Assembly: GCA_020086605.1 (NCBI GenBank)
Contig: JACBWW010000016.1
Span: forward strand, 1,825,652 to 1,889,651
Source: Lanius collurio
Lineage: Eukaryota > Chordata > Aves > Passeriformes > Laniidae
DNA: 64,000 nt
Reading direction: 5' to 3'
Shown here: positions 61,628-64,000 of the stretch, one piece after another
How the letters are laid out: each line of letters begins with the position of its first letter
Numbering within the stretch: the first letter of the stretch is position 1
The notes under the pieces: model-generated
Databases searched by the model: none
Told to the model about the DNA's origin: nothing
The model's input: the letters and a program-made list of their open reading frames with translations, nothing else
Translations under genes and position numbers: made by a program

Positions 61628-63423
61628 NTTTAGTACCAGCAGTCCAGCAATGGGGGATAAAGAAAGCAGATGTGTCCCATGTCTTTTTTAACTGCTTTTG
61701 TTTTTCTGATCACTGTAAAGGAGGCTTTCATTTTTTTTATTTTTTTTTTCCCAAGCAGCAAGTGCTCCACAGGGTTTGATCAAAGCTCATAAATGATGAA
61801 TTGAAGGAATGCCTGGCGGAGAACAGAACGCCCTCCTTGTGCTCTGCTCTGTGTGCTGAGAACACCATTGTTTCTTCCGTACCTTTTCCATCCTCGAGCT
61901 CGGGGCTGGGGAGAAAAGGTCTTTGTTCCTTGCCTGTCAGCTGAGACAATGCCAGTGTGTTGTCCTACCTCTGCTCTCAGCACCTGACTGGCCGGAGCTC
62001 TGTGGGTTTTGGCAAGCTGAGCACAATTGTCCTCCAGCTACAGTGTTACAAAGAAAACAAACGGCTTCGCAGGCTCCTTCCTCCAGATCCTGGCCCTGCT
62101 CCTTCACGGCAGCAGCCACATGTGCCTGTGCTTGCTGTTTTATTCACCATGCAGAGGAAAAGCCAACACCCTCTCCTGTGCTCCAGGATGAGGGATGCAG
62201 CTTCACCTGACTCGCAGCGCACACAGCTGCTGGTTGGGGGACAGAAGGGGACAGAGGCCTGGTTTTTCCACCTTTCTTGTAATTTCTGGCATAACTGGCT
62301 GTGCTGTCTTGTGATGAAAAGCTCTGCAAGGGAGAAAGTTTGTAGTTCTCTCTTTCTCTTGGTTTTTGGGGATTTTAGCAGGAACCAGTGCTTTGCAAAG
62401 GAGGAGGAAGAACAGATGGAATGGGCTGAGTGGAGAAGATGCCGGCAAGGACACGTTTGGAGAGGTGCTGGAGTGCAGACCATGAGAACTCAGACTGGCT
62501 CTTCCCTGTTACTGGCCCTTGTGTGGGAGACCAGAGTTCAGACAAAGCCACGAATGTTTCAGGATGAGACAGGCAGTACTTGGCTTCAACATCTGCCCCC
62601 ACTCCTCTTGGGAAAAGCCTTTAGCTGCATCTCTCCTGCTGTTTTGCACCCAGGCTGATCCTGTCTACCTTCAGGTATTGCAGCAAAGTGGTGTTTCAGC
62701 TTCCTGCCACAGTGGAAAAGGTGGTGGAGATGCAAGTCACCCTTGCAGTGCTGAATTGTTTGGGCACCTGGCACCAGTGTGAAGTACTGTAGTTCAAGTG
62801 CAGGTGTCAGTTAGTGGCACTTGTGCTAGTGCTGCTAGGGCATGCACCAAAATCCAGCATCAGCTCCTCTTTCCTTCCCATCTGCTGCTGGACTTCACCC
62901 CCTCATGAACAGCCCCGATGTTACACTTGATCTGGGAGAAAGAGCTCGGCAGTGGGTTTGAGAAGAGCAACTCTCATGTCTGCTAACATTCCGTGTCAGA
63001 GGCCAGAGATGCCCGTGCCATGGAGTAAGGACGTGACACAAAGGCAGTGCTGGCTCCTTGCCAGTGTGACAGATGATGTCTAGTCACTACAGCCCGCCCA
63101 GCAACTTTCTCTGGCCTCTGCTATCCTCAAACTGAGCTGTCTTGGATTCAGGTTTATCTTTCTCTGAAGTTTGTTTATGAGTATGCCTTCTGAATTCCCC
63201 CAGCTGGTGGTAACTTCTGTGAAACCGTGACAGTGCCAATGGTTCTGTTACCCAGAGCCTTAACTCTGCTTCAGAGGCCCGATTTCATCCACTCCCAAGC
63301 TCCCTGTGCTGGAAGGCAGAAGTGCAAACAGCTTTAACCAGAACAATGTAGCATTGCCTGGGTGAAGAATGTGATTTACTTGCATATGTGTGGCATGTGA
63401 ACACCAGGGCCAGAGGGCACCAC

Positions 63424-63474
63424 TTGAGTCCTTTCCTTCTTTCTTTTTCCTTTTTTTTCCCCTCTCCTTTCCAT
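63424..63474. repeat. Polypyrimidine tract
   Basis: A run of C and T only over most of its length, strand-asymmetric. It is followed by CATTAGAG, a possible AG acceptor, but the sequence after it has no PACS homology and is not proposed as an exon. Confidence 0.55.
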
Positions 63475-64000
63475 TAGAGATGCCTGAGCCACTTGCTAGC
63501 ACTTTTGTTTGGGGGTGAGGAGAAGAATGTGTGGGTTGACAAGAGGAGGTGGGAGCAAGATCTTTGGGAGCCAGGAGTCTGAAACTGAAAAAGCTAACAA
63601 TCTAGGAAAGCCTTGTAGACAAGTTTAAAATTAGATTGACCCTATGCTTTCATATTGCTGGAATTTAATTCCTCTGACCCTGAAGCTTTTGGTCTGACTC
63701 AGAGCAAGGGTTCCCAGGCTGTGGTCGGTGAAGGCCAGTGCTGTTTGGATCTCTCTTTTGGCCATGATTCTATCAGAGACAGATGTACCTCCTGTCCACC
63801 TCCTTGTATTTATTGAAAGTTGAGAAATTGAGTTTGAGAAGCCAGGGAAGCCTCATATATTTCTGCTGTCTTTGTATCAGCGTGTGGCTTGTGTCTGGAG
63901 CCTGTTCACCCTTACTCTGGGATACTGCTGCATGTAAAAGCTGTTCAGAGCTTTTCCTTTTTCAGGCCTGATTGTAACTGTTTCTCTTCTGTTCCTGTTT

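Larger units (their letters stand above)
37097..64000 (+). other. PACS-like gene intron 1 (partial, at least 26.9 kb)
   Basis: No following exon was recognised: I looked for the conserved CSLTLKKL start of PACS exon 2 and did not find it with an acceptor. The intron contains a CR1 fragment (38260-38326), homopolymers near 47719 and 55844, an inverted repeat (55188-55230), a pyrimidine-rich tract (63424-63474), one ambiguous base (61627), a slightly CpG-richer stretch (56690-57480) and a possible conserved element with an octamer site near 42857. Open frames in it are short and unsupported. A nested non-coding gene cannot be excluded. Confidence 0.75.

Noticed and set aside
63660..63700. Possible PACS exon 2, with a short LTLK.LV-like reading on the plus strand
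   Set aside because: The matching frame stops (TGA) right after the match, there is no acceptor before it, and the likeness is only a few residues.
1..64000. Bacterial-type features (operons, CRISPR, insertion sequences), tRNA or rRNA genes
   Set aside because: None was seen; the gene structure is that of a vertebrate nuclear genome.

Overview
This is vertebrate nuclear DNA, most likely from a bird. The coding content is a few short exons with consensus splice sites, separated by long introns. The only interspersed repeat I recognise is a CR1 LINE 3' end with its octamer tail at 38260-38326. No SINEs were seen. The promoters are CpG islands, and one of them is interrupted by an assembly gap. 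Almost all long open frames in the window are chance frames in GC-rich DNA.

Layout: (1) 1-20803, minus strand: the 5' part of NOTCH2. Exon 4 (359-694), exon 3 (1370-1629) and exon 2 (11377-11458) encode EGF repeats 1 to 6 (part). Exon 1, with the start codon and signal peptide, was not found and most likely lies in the 362-base gap at 20804-21165. (2) 21166-28620: intergenic DNA upstream of NOTCH2, with a G-rich tract next to the gap and an orphan CpG island at about 27540-28210. (3) 28610-36519, minus strand: complete SEC22B, five coding exons giving 215 codons plus stop, with a long AT-rich 3' UTR ending near a poly(A) signal at 28639-28644. (4) 36520-36968: a compact head-to-head promoter with GC-boxes, ETS-type sites and a degenerate array of CCACGCCC-like motifs. 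(5) 36969-37096, plus strand: the first coding exon of a PACS-family gene, closest to PACS2 by eye. The rest of the window (37097-64000) is its first intron, which runs off the end.

The three genes do not form one pathway. NOTCH2 is a cell-surface receptor, SEC22B an ER-Golgi R-SNARE and PACS a cargo-sorting adaptor. SEC22B and the PACS gene probably share a housekeeping promoter. I found no clear new molecular system. The observations most worth following are the PACS-like gene beside SEC22B, the exon lost in the gap, the orphan CpG island, the GC-box array, the U-run/poly(A) arrangement in the SEC22B 3' UTR, and a perfect 13-bp inverted repeat at 55188-55230.
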